DNA of 64,000 bases from Gilvibacter sediminis (GTDB lineage: Bacteria; Bacteroidota; Bacteroidia; Flavobacteriales; Flavobacteriaceae), in NCBI RefSeq assembly GCF_028561565.1, contig NZ_JAQQTE010000001.1, forward strand, positions 908,633-972,632, in the 5' to 3' direction. The first letter of the stretch is position 1. Each line of letters starts with the position of its first letter. Position numbers and translations under genes: made by a program. Shown in pieces: positions 51,663 through 59,218 of this stretch. The notes under the pieces were generated by a model that saw only the letters and a list, made by a program, of their open reading frames with translations, did no database searches and was not told where the DNA came from.

Positions 51663-53851
51663 GCCAAAATACTTTCGTGACCACTGTCCTTTACAAAGAG
51701 ACAGGAAGAATTTGTGGCTTGGGTCATCTCCTCTACAAACTCAAAACGCAGATCAGCATCCATACCAAAGATATTGAGGTCTGACCGGGGTGCATCGGCC
51801 AGGATCGCCCTAAAGTTTCCAACAAAGATCTCCATGAGCGTATCGGGTAATCGGGCAAGACTTATGAGTTGTTTCATGAAAGTTTCTGCGTTTTCACGTT
51901 GTCCTTCATCTGCAATGACCATGACCAGACGGATCTTCGCGTTCCAATTCTTCATCAGCTTGTATGCGAGTAGCGTCGAGAGGTCCAAGTTTCCAATATC
52001 CCATCCCAGATTCCAATTATCTCTGCGATCGCTCAGCCATACGTTTATAGTATCACGTTGACCAAGAAGCGCTGTTGGATGTTGTTGAAATACCACACAG
52101 CCGATCTCTAGTCTGATGCACTCGCGGATAACCGGTCTCAGCTCCGTCTCGTAGTCGTCGTGAGCCTGCAAGTTTAGAAATACAATGTTCGGCCTAAAGA
52201 ATGCGCCTAATAAGGCCTGATTTCCATAGTTCACCCCTTTTGCAAATTCAGTAGTGTTTATTATGGTCCAACTGGAGAACACCTCCTTTTCCCGAAACGA
52301 TTGAGCTAAACATTCCAGCTCGTCTCCCATAGTGCTGCCTTCTGAGCTCGGCTCTATTCCCAACAGTTTAATAGAACCTTTTGGATGTGCAATATTCCTT
52401 AGAAAATCAAAGTTTCCGCGTGCGCCTGTGAGGTCACGGACTGGAACCATCAGGTTGGGTTTCCAGGCGCGTTGTTGCATTTTTTTCATGCCCCAAGTAT
52501 GTTTCGCAGCCCATTCAGCAAAGGACACAAAGAGCCCTGAGCGTACATCTTCAAAGGGAGTTTCCAGGTTTTGCCTGGAGAGGTACCAATACACAGCCAA
52601 TACGATTCCGATGGTCACCAAGCTAATGGTTGGGTTGATAATGAACATAGCAAGGACTGAGGATATCAGTCCCATCCAAGGGACGTAACGTTGTACTTTG
52701 AATAGGGGTCGATAACTGATCAAGCCTAAATTTTGCTCAATGATCACTACTATATTGATCATGGCGTAGGTCACCAAAAAGAAAAGGGTTACTAAAGGCG
52801 CTACTGCATTCAGGTTGCGCAATAGCATGGTTGCAAAGATCAAGATCCCGGTTACCACCATTGCGTTTCTAGGTTGACCGTTGGCTGAGGTTCCTGCTAA
52901 GAACTTAGACTTGGGAAGCACCTGATGTTCTCCCATAGCAAAGAGGATTCTAGATGAACCCACCAAGGAAGCCAAGGCAGATGAAAAGGTAGCCCCTAGT
53001 ATACCTGCAATGATCAGCGGGCCTACGTAGGCCTTTTCTATAATGATGTTGTAATTGGAGATCAGTTCCGCTTCTGATGCAGATCGGGCTAACCAAAAAG
53101 CAAGCAGCATATAGATCACAAAACTCACTCCAATGGCCCACAGCGTGCCTTTAGGAATGCTGGTACGTGGATCTTTCAGTTCTCCAGACATATTGGCTCC
53201 GGCCATGATCCCTGTTGCTGCAGGGAAGAATACCGCGAAGACCAACCAAAAGTTGCTGCCGTTAAAATTGTTCTCTGGAGACCCCTTAAAACTTCCCCAA
53301 CTCAAGGCTTCGCTGGTTGGAATACTCATGGAACCGTCATAGGCTGCCAATACAATAGACACCAATGAGGCAATAATGATCACCATGATGATAAATTGAA
53401 TCTTTATAGCCAGATTAGCGCTGATGTAGGCAATGGTAACCAGTCCCGCAAAGACGCAGACATCTACCAAGAATGCATTGTGTTCCGGAAAGATTCCGAG
53501 CCAACCCTCCCTAAATCCGAAGATATACATAGTCACCGCCAAGCCTTGTGAGATATAGCGCGGTATGCCCAAACTTCCACCTACTTCAAGACCTAAGGAC
53601 TGAGAGATGATGGCATATGCCCCTCCAGCTCCAATCCTTATGTTGGTAGTAATGGCGGACATGGATAGCGCCGTACAGAGTGTGATTAGAAAGGAAATAA
53701 TAATCACTAACCAAGCGCCGAGTAAACCTGCATTACCAACTACCCAGCCCATACGGAGGTACATGATCACCCCGAGAATGGTCAAGAGGGTGGGTGTAAA
53801 GACCCCACCAAAGGTGCCGAATTTTTTCTGGTTATGGGTTGGTTCTTGCAT
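51659..53851 (-). CDS. SLC12-like cation-chloride cotransporter family protein
   Basis: 730 residues from ATG 53851 (MQEPTHNQKKFGTFGGVFTP, partial); the frame extends to 53884 without likeness. Twelve membrane helices in the first ~460 residues begin with FTPTLLTILGVIMYLRMGWV, the hallmark of the Na-K-Cl cotransporter branch of the APC superfamily, followed by GGAYAIISQSLG and GIPRYISQGLAV. A cytoplasmic C-terminal domain of about 250 residues follows. The transported ions are uncertain in bacteria; amino acid transport is the alternative. Confidence 0.85.
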   Translation of the reverse strand: MQEPTHNQKKFGTFGGVFTPTLLTILGVIMYLRMGWVVGNAGLLGAWLVIIISFLITLCTALSMSAITTNIRIGAGGAYAIISQSLGLEVGGSLGIPRYISQGLAVTMYIFGFREGWLGIFPEHNAFLVDVCVFAGLVTIAYISANLAIKIQFIIMVIIIASLVSIVLAAYDGSMSIPTSEALSWGSFKGSPENNFNGSNFWLVFAVFFPAATGIMAGANMSGELKDPRTSIPKGTLWAIGVSFVIYMLLAFWLARSASEAELISNYNIIIEKAYVGPLIIAGILGATFSSALASLVGSSRILFAMGEHQVLPKSKFLAGTSANGQPRNAMVVTGILIFATMLLRNLNAVAPLVTLFFLVTYAMINIVVIIEQNLGLISYRPLFKVQRYVPWMGLISSVLAMFIINPTISLVTIGIVLAVYWYLSRQNLETPFEDVRSGLFVSFAEWAAKHTWGMKKMQQRAWKPNLMVPVRDLTGARGNFDFLRNIAHPKGSIKLLGIEPSSEGSTMGDELECLAQSFREKEVFSSWTIINTTEFAKGVNYGNQALLGAFFRPNIVFLNLQAHDDYETELRPVIRECIRLEIGCVVFQQHPTALLGQRDTINVWLSDRRDNWNLGWDIGNLDLSTLLAYKLMKNWNAKIRLVMVIADEGQRENAETFMKQLISLARLPDTLMEIFVGNFRAILADAPRSDLNIFGMDADLRFEFVEEMTQATNSSCLFVKDSGHESILA

Positions 53852-53959
53852 AGGCAATACAAGATAGTAGAATTCCCAAAACAAGGCTTAACAAAATTCT
53901 AACAGCTCAAACTTGGAATTGGACCGTATAATTTTAGGTTACCTTAAAATTTACAAGTA

Positions 53960-54151
53960 ATGAAAGTGATTAGTGTACAACGAAACAGTAAATACGAAAA
54001 CCGATTCCATCCCAATATGGGTAGATTGAGAACAAAGGTGGTCTATATTCGCCGCTACTTTTTAGGCCTACCCGTTCAAACCCTTCACAAATACAGAAAG
54101 ACCTATTACGGTGAGGTAAAGTCTTGCGAAGACTGCGTTTTGAGCGCTTGA
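53960..54151 (+). CDS. Small basic protein of unknown function
   Basis: 63 residues, rich in Lys, Arg and Tyr (RTKVVYIRRYFLGLPVQTL), ending in CEDCVLSA with a C-x2-C pair. No signal or membrane segment. The LGLPVQTLHKYRKTYYGEVKSCEDC stretch (part shown) looks like a real folded small protein, and the C-x2-C might bind metal. I do not recognise the family. It stands alone in a small intergenic stretch. Confidence 0.6.
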   Translation: MKVISVQRNSKYENRFHPNMGRLRTKVVYIRRYFLGLPVQTLHKYRKTYYGEVKSCEDCVLSA

Positions 54152-54234
54152 TTTTAGGTTTATCCGTTCAGTTTTAACGGAAGATTAACCCATAATTTCT
54201 CGGTTGTTGCTTATCTTAATAAGAAAAAGCCAAC

Positions 54235-54375
54235 ATGAAAAAACCGTATATGATAGACCGTCCGCTTGCCGATATGCATGGGGATGGTGTTCGTTTTAAC
54301 AAACAACTAAAAAAACGGGCAAAGAAGCACGTTCAAAACACTGCAAAAGAAAAAGAGGACAAGAAGTCTGAATAG
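54235..54375 (+). CDS. Short lysine-rich protein
   Basis: 46 residues: MKKPYMIDRPLADMHGDGVR, then FNKQLKKRAKKHVQNTAK and a charged tail ending KKSE. ATG 54235, stop 54373-54375. Overall strongly basic, Lys-rich in the second half. Position and a good terminator 22 bases downstream suggest a genuine small gene. Homologues would be needed to confirm. Confidence 0.5.
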   Translation: MKKPYMIDRPLADMHGDGVRFNKQLKKRAKKHVQNTAKEKEDKKSE

Positions 54376-54396
54376 TCTTTCGCACAAAAAAAGAGT

Positions 54397-54440
54397 ACAC
54401 CCGATCAAAACCTTTTAAAGACTTTGATCGGGTGTTTTGA
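54397..54440. terminator. Bidirectional terminator between small gene and T9SS-linked pair
   Basis: ACACCCGATCAAA (54397-54409) pairs with TTTGATCGGGTGT (54423-54435), 13 bp, with T residues after it on the plus strand and A residues before it for the minus strand. Confidence 0.88.
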
Positions 54441-54459
54441 TTGTTTAAGAGTTTGAGGA

Positions 54460-55458
54460 CTATTGTCCGTACACTACAAAAGTAAATGCACTATCTCTGG
54501 CTGTTCCCGAAGTATCTTGGATACGAACTGTAAAAGTATTAGCCCCTGTGGTTTCGTATCCAGCAATTTCTGGAATACCAAATCCAATGGTAAAAGGGGT
54601 AATGTTCACTACCGTATTGGCTGGGTTTGAATCCAGATCTAAGGTGATCTCATAGACGCCAGTTGCAGAATTGTTCACAGAAGCAATTCCATATCCAGTA
54701 GAGATTCCACCCAAAGAGTCAATACTCCCGTAGGCAATGGCCATGGAATTTCCATAAAGACGATTAGGCTGTGGTGAATCTGTGGTTTGTACGATCTCCA
54801 CAAAACCGTTGGTCTCCATATTACCTGTGGCCAAATCAATTGAAGCATTTACGGTACCGCCGGCTAGAAATTGTACGTCATCTCCAACATCAGCATAACC
54901 AATACCCCAACCTGGAAAGGCGGGAGAATGCTGTGCGATCATCTTATCTGGATTAGTGGTCCCAGATCCAAACAAGACTACTTGTCCGCTTTGCTTACTG
55001 TGAAGCGCAGTAGCTACACTTCCAATTTGAGTTTCTCCTACACCGGTTCCATCAAGACTTACGGCCAGATAGGCATCAATATCTAACCAGTTTACTGCAT
55101 CTAAAGCAGAGATGCTGCCCAATTGCACAGAGAACACTCCGTTCTCATCGGTGTTTGGGTTGTGGGTTTCTGTGAATACGGCTGCTCCTCCAGCACCATC
55201 GCGAATTTGGAATTGAACTGTGACGGGCGAGCTCACAATAAGATCGCCACTCCCGTCTCTAGCAACGGCTTGATAGTTGATAAGTTCTGCCGCTGCCAGG
55301 ACTTTTGGAGTAACATCGGGTTGGCTAATTGATTGATTTGGATTGTCGGCGATCTTTTGATAGGCATTGATCGCAACGCCTTCAACGCTCTGTGCAAAGC
55401 TGCTTGCTGTGATAGCCAGAGCGGCTAATAGTGATAAAGAGGTGTATTTCGTTTTCAT
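54460..55458 (-). CDS. Exported beta-rich protein, tail-fibre-like N-terminus
   Basis: 332 residues from ATG 55458 (MKTKYTSLSLLAALAITASSFAQ), a signal peptide ending near residue 23; upstream frame to 55539 is not credible. After it comes LINYQAVARDGSGDLIVSSPVTVQFQIR (part), a motif that opens many bacteroidotal exported proteins resembling phage tail fibres. The rest is Gly/Asn/Thr-rich beta sequence. Encoded 11 bases after the T9SS-domain gene, likely one transcript. No C-terminal sorting domain is visible. Function unknown. Confidence 0.72.
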   Translation of the reverse strand: MKTKYTSLSLLAALAITASSFAQSVEGVAINAYQKIADNPNQSISQPDVTPKVLAAAELINYQAVARDGSGDLIVSSPVTVQFQIRDGAGGAAVFTETHNPNTDENGVFSVQLGSISALDAVNWLDIDAYLAVSLDGTGVGETQIGSVATALHSKQSGQVVLFGSGTTNPDKMIAQHSPAFPGWGIGYADVGDDVQFLAGGTVNASIDLATGNMETNGFVEIVQTTDSPQPNRLYGNSMAIAYGSIDSLGGISTGYGIASVNNSATGVYEITLDLDSNPANTVVNITPFTIGFGIPEIAGYETTGANTFTVRIQDTSGTARDSAFTFVVYGQ

Positions 55459-55468
55459 GATTTCGAGT

Positions 55469-55963
55469 TTATTGTTTGATGATTTTAAAGGTTTTAGAGC
55501 TGCTTTGCTCTGATAGTTTAACTTGAAGCAGATACACACCTGCCTGTAGTTGACTCATGCTGATGGTCGCTTCTCTGCTGAGGTTTTGAAGCTCTTGCGA
55601 GAAGATCAGTCTGCCGTTCAGATCGTAAAGTTTGAGATCGAACCACTCGCCCTGAAGCTCATTAAAGCTCAAGTTCAATTGGTCACGAACCGGATTGGGA
55701 AAGACTGTGGTAGATCCCTCCAATGAGAAATCGTCCACATCTAAAATGAGGTTTTGAATCGCGCCGTTCCAAAATCCTTGATCCAAAGAAACTCCACTAG
55801 AGATCGACCCGATCACAGGTTCTCCAAGGGTAAAGCTCAAGGTTCCAGATCCACCACTAAGCGTGGCGCCAGAATTTCCCATTACGGTCTGACTCAGACT
55901 TTGCGCTTGAGTACCTAGCGTGAATAGCACGCTTAGTACTGAAAAAAACAGTAGTCTTTTCAT
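55469..55963 (-). CDS. Small secreted protein with T9SS type A sorting domain
   Basis: 164 residues. Signal peptide (MKRLLFFSVLSVLFTLGTQA), about 55 residues of Ser/Gly-rich sequence, then a T9SS C-terminal domain (STTVFPNPVRDQLNLSFN ... YDLNGRLIFSQEL ... AGVYLLQVKLSE). Only a short mature part lies outside the sorting domain. It precedes the tail-fibre-like gene in the same operon. This pairing of a small T9SS-tagged protein with a larger exported partner recurs in flavobacteria, in my recollection. Confidence 0.8.
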   Translation of the reverse strand: MKRLLFFSVLSVLFTLGTQAQSLSQTVMGNSGATLSGGSGTLSFTLGEPVIGSISSGVSLDQGFWNGAIQNLILDVDDFSLEGSTTVFPNPVRDQLNLSFNELQGEWFDLKLYDLNGRLIFSQELQNLSREATISMSQLQAGVYLLQVKLSEQSSSKTFKIIKQ

Positions 55964-56284
55964 TGTCTAATTGTTATTGGTTTATATGTAATTGCGTGGG
56001 GAAAAAGGGATCTTCGCCTCCGCCTTTTAAGACGGGCTAAAGGTCTGATTATCTAGATAAAGTCGTTAAAAACAACGCCGCTAAAATATTGATATACAGA
56101 CACATAAAACCCCTTTTAGGTTTGGGTTTTTACCTGAATATTTTAAGGAGAAAGCCCCTGTTATTAAGGAGCGTATACAGAAGAACTGTTCTAGGGAAAT
56201 ACCTCTTGCAGTCTGGTTTTAGATATAATAGGCAAAATAGAAACTAGCCCTATTTACGTGGGGTAAGAGATGATGAATGGGCAT
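55964..56284. other. Intergenic region upstream of the T9SS gene
   Basis: About 320 bases without a plausible gene. It presumably holds the promoter of the minus-strand pair. AAACCC/GGGTTT around 56107-56130 could form a weak hairpin. I see nothing else. Confidence 0.4.
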
Positions 56285-56309
56285 AAAAAAACCCCTGGCA
56301 GGCAGGGGT
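56285..56309 (-). terminator. Intrinsic terminator of the DUF4199 gene
   Basis: ACCCCTG (56291-56297) pairs with CAGGGGT (56303-56309), and on the minus strand the stem is followed by a run of T. It lies 20 bases after the stop at 56330. Confidence 0.88.
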
Positions 56310-56329
56310 CTTCATTTAATTTTTCTTTT

Positions 56330-56785
56330 TTAGGCGTTGATGCCTTTAGGATTTAGGGTTGATTTCAACAATTGCATAAAGGTCAGTGAGAGTACAATTG
56401 CGGTGGACATTCCCATCAATACTGTGGATAGCATCATCACTACTACGCCATTGGTATAAGTGATTCCCCAGTTTCCGAGTACTGCGTTGGCAAAATCAGA
56501 ATTGAGCTCTAACATATAAAAGCCCATAAATGCTGTAAATATAAAGGTGGCTACGGTTCCACTTAAGAACCCGATCTGCCATCCATCGGCATAGGTAAAG
56601 CGCGAGCTGTTTTGCTTGTATACTTGCATAGCTCTGAGAATTCCGGCTCCATAGATCACACCGTTAAATATACTCAGTGCGGGAGACTCGTGCCAGCCTA
56701 AAAGTTTCATGGTTAAGAAATATGCGATCAAAGCGAGGGCGATCGCTGCCCCGTATTTTAAATAAGTTCGTATCATAGCTTTCAT
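56330..56785 (-). CDS. DUF4199 membrane protein
   Basis: 151 residues with four hydrophobic segments (about 10-28, 35-52, 70-95, 115-140). Size, the small first loop and YADGWQIGFLSGTVATFIF are typical of DUF4199 proteins, which are widespread in Bacteroidota and uncharacterised. Monocistronic with its own terminator. Confidence 0.8.
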   Translation of the reverse strand: MKAMIRTYLKYGAAIALALIAYFLTMKLLGWHESPALSIFNGVIYGAGILRAMQVYKQNSSRFTYADGWQIGFLSGTVATFIFTAFMGFYMLELNSDFANAVLGNWGITYTNGVVVMMLSTVLMGMSTAIVLSLTFMQLLKSTLNPKGINA

Positions 56786-57039
56786 TTTTTGTTTAATTAA
56801 TATAGCAAAAAACTAAACAAAACCAAGAAATAAGGTGTTAAGCTTTGTTAAAATGCACTTTTTCAAGTAACTGCGGCACGATTGATACGACTTAGCAAGT
56901 AGTAGTTAATATACGTAATTATGATTATTCAAGACGATTGTACTATAAGAATTGTTAATAAGTAATCGCATTATAATAACCTTTGTTTAAGTATTTTGCT
57001 CCATATTTAAACTGTCTAAAAAGCACATAATATTTGCGA

Positions 57040-57264
57040 ATGGATATAGTTGAAAAAGCGCTCGAATTCGAGCAACGTAAGCACTCTTTCAAAACTACGT
57101 CAGAACGTATTCTCGCCTCACGAGAAGTAAAGGAGCTGATTTTGGGAGTGAATGAAGTCTATAAAAGAGATCGCGATGCGAAGCTGATGGAACTCATGAA
57201 GCGTCTCACCGTGATCAAACAGAAAATAGAGAAAAGGTTAAAAGGAAAACCCTTAGTAGCCTAA
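57040..57264 (+). CDS. Small helical protein of unknown function
   Basis: 74 residues from ATG 57040 (MDIVEKALEFEQRKHSF); a TTG two codons upstream is in frame but unneeded. Almost wholly alpha-helical and strongly charged (KRLTVIKQKIEKRLKGKP), with heptad-like spacing. No known motif. About 255 AT-rich bases precede it. Terminator at 57266. Confidence 0.65.
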   Translation: MDIVEKALEFEQRKHSFKTTSERILASREVKELILGVNEVYKRDRDAKLMELMKRLTVIKQKIEKRLKGKPLVA

Positions 57265-57265
57265 T

Positions 57266-57297
57266 AAAAAATCCGCTTTAACGAGCGGATTTTTTTT
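57266..57297 (+). terminator. Intrinsic terminator after the small helical protein
   Basis: AAAAATCCGCT (57266-57276) pairs with AGCGGATTTTT (57284-57294), followed by T residues. Confidence 0.9.
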
Positions 57298-57362
57298 ATA
57301 ACTATTTCCTAACCTAGGCTTGGTAATAATTGTAGAATTTCGGAAAAACGAATCCCGAAGCT

Positions 57363-58907
57363 ATGACCGCTAAACTCAGTTTGCTCCTTTTGTGTGTTTG
57401 CTTATCTATTAGCTGCAAACAAGACCCGTCCTATTCAGAAGCGAAAAAGGAAGGTTCAGTAAAATCAGCTACAGAAAATGGCCAAAAATATGCAACCCTT
57501 TATTGTACGAGCTGTCATGCTTTTCCAGAACCAACTTTATTAGATCGCGATACTTGGAAGAATTATATGCTTCCTAGAATGGCGGCCATGTTTGGTCGTT
57601 ATGATTCAGTCTTGACTCGTGCTTCATTTTTTGAACAAGGTGCGGGAGGCGAGAGACTCCGGGCAAGTGGTTTATTTCCAGACAGGCAAACCATGCCAGA
57701 TAGTGTCTGGAATGATATTGCAGCCTATTATCTCAACTATGCGCCAGATACCTTAAGTTATCCGAAGCCCAAACAACTCACTTTGGGACAATTGCCATTT
57801 GAGGTTAAGCGTCCTGAGCTAAAAGTCCAAATTCCAAGCACAACTTTAGCTCATTTCAACAAGTCGGGCTCTATATATATAGGAGATGCTAATACGCGTT
57901 CATTCTCTGTTTTCTCCGCTGACTTAGAACTAAAACAAACCGCAACCATACAAGAAGGGCTCGTATGGATTAGAGAAACTCCAGAGGATTATTGGATGAC
58001 TTCTATGGGACAATTTGCACCGACGGATGCCGCTTTGGGCTCAATTATTCGCATACCTAAGCAAGGAAGACAGGCCGTTCAACCTGTGAAGAACTTGCAG
58101 CGTCCTGTTCACACAGACTACGCAGATCTCAATGGTGATGGAGTTGACGATATGGTCATTAGTGAATTCGGAAAATGGACGGGTCAACTAACTTTTCACC
58201 TTAGTACTGGCGCCAATGGGTATGTAAGGCGGGTTTTACACCCAGAACCCGGAGCGATCAAAGCCTACTTTCGCGATATGAATGCTGATGGTCACTTAGA
58301 TATTGTTGCCCTATTTGCTCAAGGTAATGAAGGCGTTGACATTTTCTATAATGACGGCAAAGCCAACTTTACCCGGGAGCGCGTGCTTCAATTTTCTCCG
58401 AGTATGGGCTCTAGTTTTATGAACCTTATAGATTACAACGCTGACGGTCATTTAGATATCCTTCTTACCGCTGGAGATAATGCAGATTACAAGCCATTAA
58501 TGAAACCTTGGCACGGCGTCTATGTATTTCTTAATAAGGGTGATAACAGTTTTAAACAAGAGGTCTTTGAACATCTAAATGGCGCCTACAATGCTGTGGT
58601 GGCCGATTTTGATATGGACGGTGATCAGGATATTGCTGCAATCGCCTTTTTTCCTGATTGGGCAAACAGTCCACAAGAGAGCTTTGTATACTTTGAACAA
58701 AATGAAAATGTCTTTGAGCCCCACGGTTTGGAGGTTGCAAATTCCGGGCGTTGGGTGGTTATGGATGCAGCTGATTACGACCGCGATGGCGATCTTGACC
58801 TTGTAATGGGCTCATTGGCCTTTGAAGTAGTGCCAAAATTGGGCTTCGTCCAACGGTGGATGCAAGAAGGTCTTCCCTTTATGCTGCTTAAAAATACAAG
58901 TCGATAA
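57363..58907 (+). CDS. Lipoprotein with heme-c motif and FG-GAP/VCBS-like repeats
   Basis: 514 residues. Lipoprotein signal MTAKLSLLLLCVCLSISC with Cys18. A CxxCH heme-c motif at residues 48-52 (CTSCH) lies in a short cytochrome-like segment of about 100 residues. From about 240 onwards come repeats of the type DLNGDGVDDMVISEFG, DMNADGHLDIVALF, DYNADGHLDILLTAG and DMDGDQDIAAIAF, each with the D-x-D-x-D-G calcium-binding loop of FG-GAP/VCBS propellers. So a surface or periplasmic protein joining an electron carrier to a beta-propeller. Substrate unknown. Followed 311 bases later by the PhoX-like gene. Confidence 0.85.
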   Translation: MTAKLSLLLLCVCLSISCKQDPSYSEAKKEGSVKSATENGQKYATLYCTSCHAFPEPTLLDRDTWKNYMLPRMAAMFGRYDSVLTRASFFEQGAGGERLRASGLFPDRQTMPDSVWNDIAAYYLNYAPDTLSYPKPKQLTLGQLPFEVKRPELKVQIPSTTLAHFNKSGSIYIGDANTRSFSVFSADLELKQTATIQEGLVWIRETPEDYWMTSMGQFAPTDAALGSIIRIPKQGRQAVQPVKNLQRPVHTDYADLNGDGVDDMVISEFGKWTGQLTFHLSTGANGYVRRVLHPEPGAIKAYFRDMNADGHLDIVALFAQGNEGVDIFYNDGKANFTRERVLQFSPSMGSSFMNLIDYNADGHLDILLTAGDNADYKPLMKPWHGVYVFLNKGDNSFKQEVFEHLNGAYNAVVADFDMDGDQDIAAIAFFPDWANSPQESFVYFEQNENVFEPHGLEVANSGRWVVMDAADYDRDGDLDLVMGSLAFEVVPKLGFVQRWMQEGLPFMLLKNTSR

Positions 58908-59218
58908 AAGTCGATTTGCTATTTAGACCTACTCTAAATAAAAACCGCTCCTTTCTCTGTTAACAATTTCTTTTCAGACTCTGGCATACCTATTTTTAAC
59001 TATAGTCTTGCCTAATCCAATTTATACGGAATAACCACAATTCGCTCTTTTCAAGAAAAGGTTAATTCTAGATCCGACTTTATTTAAATCTGCTAATCAA
59101 AGATTAATCCGCTTAACACAAGGCTAATCCTTTATTCAAATTCTCTTCAGAATTTCCTAACAAAGCCAAGCTAAGTTTAGGGTGTTCATTTAACCCTTAA
59201 TAACTAAAAATCAAACAG
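58908..59218 (+). promoter_or_regulatory. Regulatory region upstream of the PhoX-like gene
   Basis: 311 AT-rich bases with no gene. Near the middle are 7-bp direct repeats in 11-bp phasing: CTAATCA at 59093, TTAATCC at 59104, TTAACAC at 59113 and CTAATCC at 59124, each pair separated by four bases (the middle gap is two). This is the geometry of PHO boxes in other bacteria (7-bp repeats, 4-bp spacers) and the TTAACA-like sequence of Bacillus PhoP sites. A weak TAAGTTTA element at 59172-59179 could be the -7 box. Confidence 0.45.

Noticed and set aside
59061-59070. GGTTAATTCTA as a further Pho-box repeat
   Set aside because: It is 31 bases away from the phased repeats and out of 11-bp register.
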